Shown: piece after piece, positions 4,836-5,156 of the stretch | Layout: each line of letters starts with the position of its first letter | Position numbering within the stretch: the stretch's first letter is position 1 | Assembly: GCA_023269335.1 (NCBI GenBank) | Contig: JAHFTM010000054.1 | Span: 1 to 5,156, forward strand | From: Chlamydiia bacterium | GTDB taxonomy: Bacteria > Chlamydiota > Chlamydiia > Chlamydiales > FEN-1388 | DNA length: 5,156 nucleotides | Reading direction: 5' to 3' | The notes under the pieces: generated by a model | Told to the model about the DNA's origin: nothing | What the model saw: only the letters and a program-made list of their open reading frames with translations | Database searches by the model: none | Made by a program: the position numbers and the translations under genes

Positions 4836-5147
4836 ATGTATTATATTATCTCATTCACTTTTACTTGTTTATTTATTTCTGTAGTTGCTGCTGGATATGA
4901 AAATTCCCCATACTTCGATCATCAATCAACATCGTATGCAATTGTGAGCATAGGCAATTTTTGTGCGTGGTACTTTAATTTACCAGCCACTTTTTTAGAT
5001 AAAATATTCAACATCTCTGAATCATGGGGAATTGGCACAGCCCCTTATGGTCTAGCCGGTTACATTATTAGTTATATCAGCTGGTCTGCTGCATTTATTG
5101 GATATGCATACTATAAAGGTTCACAAGAAGATTGTGAGTATTATTAA
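4836..5147 (+). CDS. Small predicted membrane protein, function unknown (103 aa)
   Basis: I recognise no family. The N-terminus (residues 3-20, IISFTFTCLFISVVAAG region) is a strong hydrophobic segment that could be a membrane anchor or an uncleaved signal. A second hydrophobic segment covers about residues 72-92 (GLAGYIISYISWSAAFIGYA), and a weaker one about 33-52. The stretch between them is rich in aromatic residues and contains NFCAWYFNLPATFLDKIF. The C-terminus is short and polar (KGSQEDCEYY). Two or three membrane passes are likely. Only a weak CCGGA lies before ATG 4836, so translation may be modest. It has its own promoter and is separated from the preceding operon by 57 very AT-rich bases, so it is probably not part of that operon. 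Phage or element cargo and an ordinary small inner-membrane protein are both possible. Confidence 0.65.
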   Translation: MYYIISFTFTCLFISVVAAGYENSPYFDHQSTSYAIVSIGNFCAWYFNLPATFLDKIFNISESWGIGTAPYGLAGYIISYISWSAAFIGYAYYKGSQEDCEYY

Positions 5148-5156
5148 CTTAAAATT

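Overview
This is an AT-rich bacterial window in which every supported gene lies on the + strand. Protein style, codon use and gene company suggest a gammaproteobacterium, possibly of the Legionella/Coxiella type. That taxonomic call is an inference with moderate-to-low confidence. No rRNA, tRNA, CRISPR array, integrase or intact insertion sequence is visible.

Left part (1-1500). The window opens inside a small helix-turn-helix protein of the type that acts as antitoxin in HigBA/RelBE-like toxin-antitoxin pairs; its N-terminus and any toxin partner lie upstream of the window. A 366-base stretch without a convincing gene follows. The end of that stretch carries an open frame with no normal start codon, whose stop overlaps the next start as TAATG. 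The next gene (595-1500) encodes a 301-residue soluble protein of unknown function with a very basic, lysine-rich C-terminal tail.

Middle (1501-1864). A 364-base non-coding region carries four exact copies of the 11-mer TTCCGTGCNTA, two on each strand. Two of them form a near-perfect 12-bp dyad, and a degenerate fifth copy lies further left. This is the clearest unexplained signal in the window. It looks like a binding-site cluster, either an origin or an operator, and it sits directly upstream of a replication-type operon.

Right part (1865-4778). Four tightly packed genes follow: a small winged-HTH protein, a DUF3987 (YfjI-like) P-loop ATPase usually found in phages, satellites and plasmids, a 211-residue accessory protein, and an HGGxSTG-type small Cys/His protein. 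The first two overlap as TAATG, with a strong ribosome binding site. The last two are one base apart, and the poly-glycine tail of the third gene encodes a strong Shine-Dalgarno sequence near the fourth. Three tandem 9-bp copies of a TTTTGTCC-type repeat sit just after the DUF3987 stop. Together this looks like the replication/regulation block of an integrated mobile element such as a phage satellite, degenerate prophage or integrated plasmid. The element type is inferred, because no integrase, capsid or terminase gene is in view.

Right end (4779-5156). A good sigma70-type promoter overlaps the end of the HGGxSTG gene and drives a separate small predicted membrane protein of unknown function.
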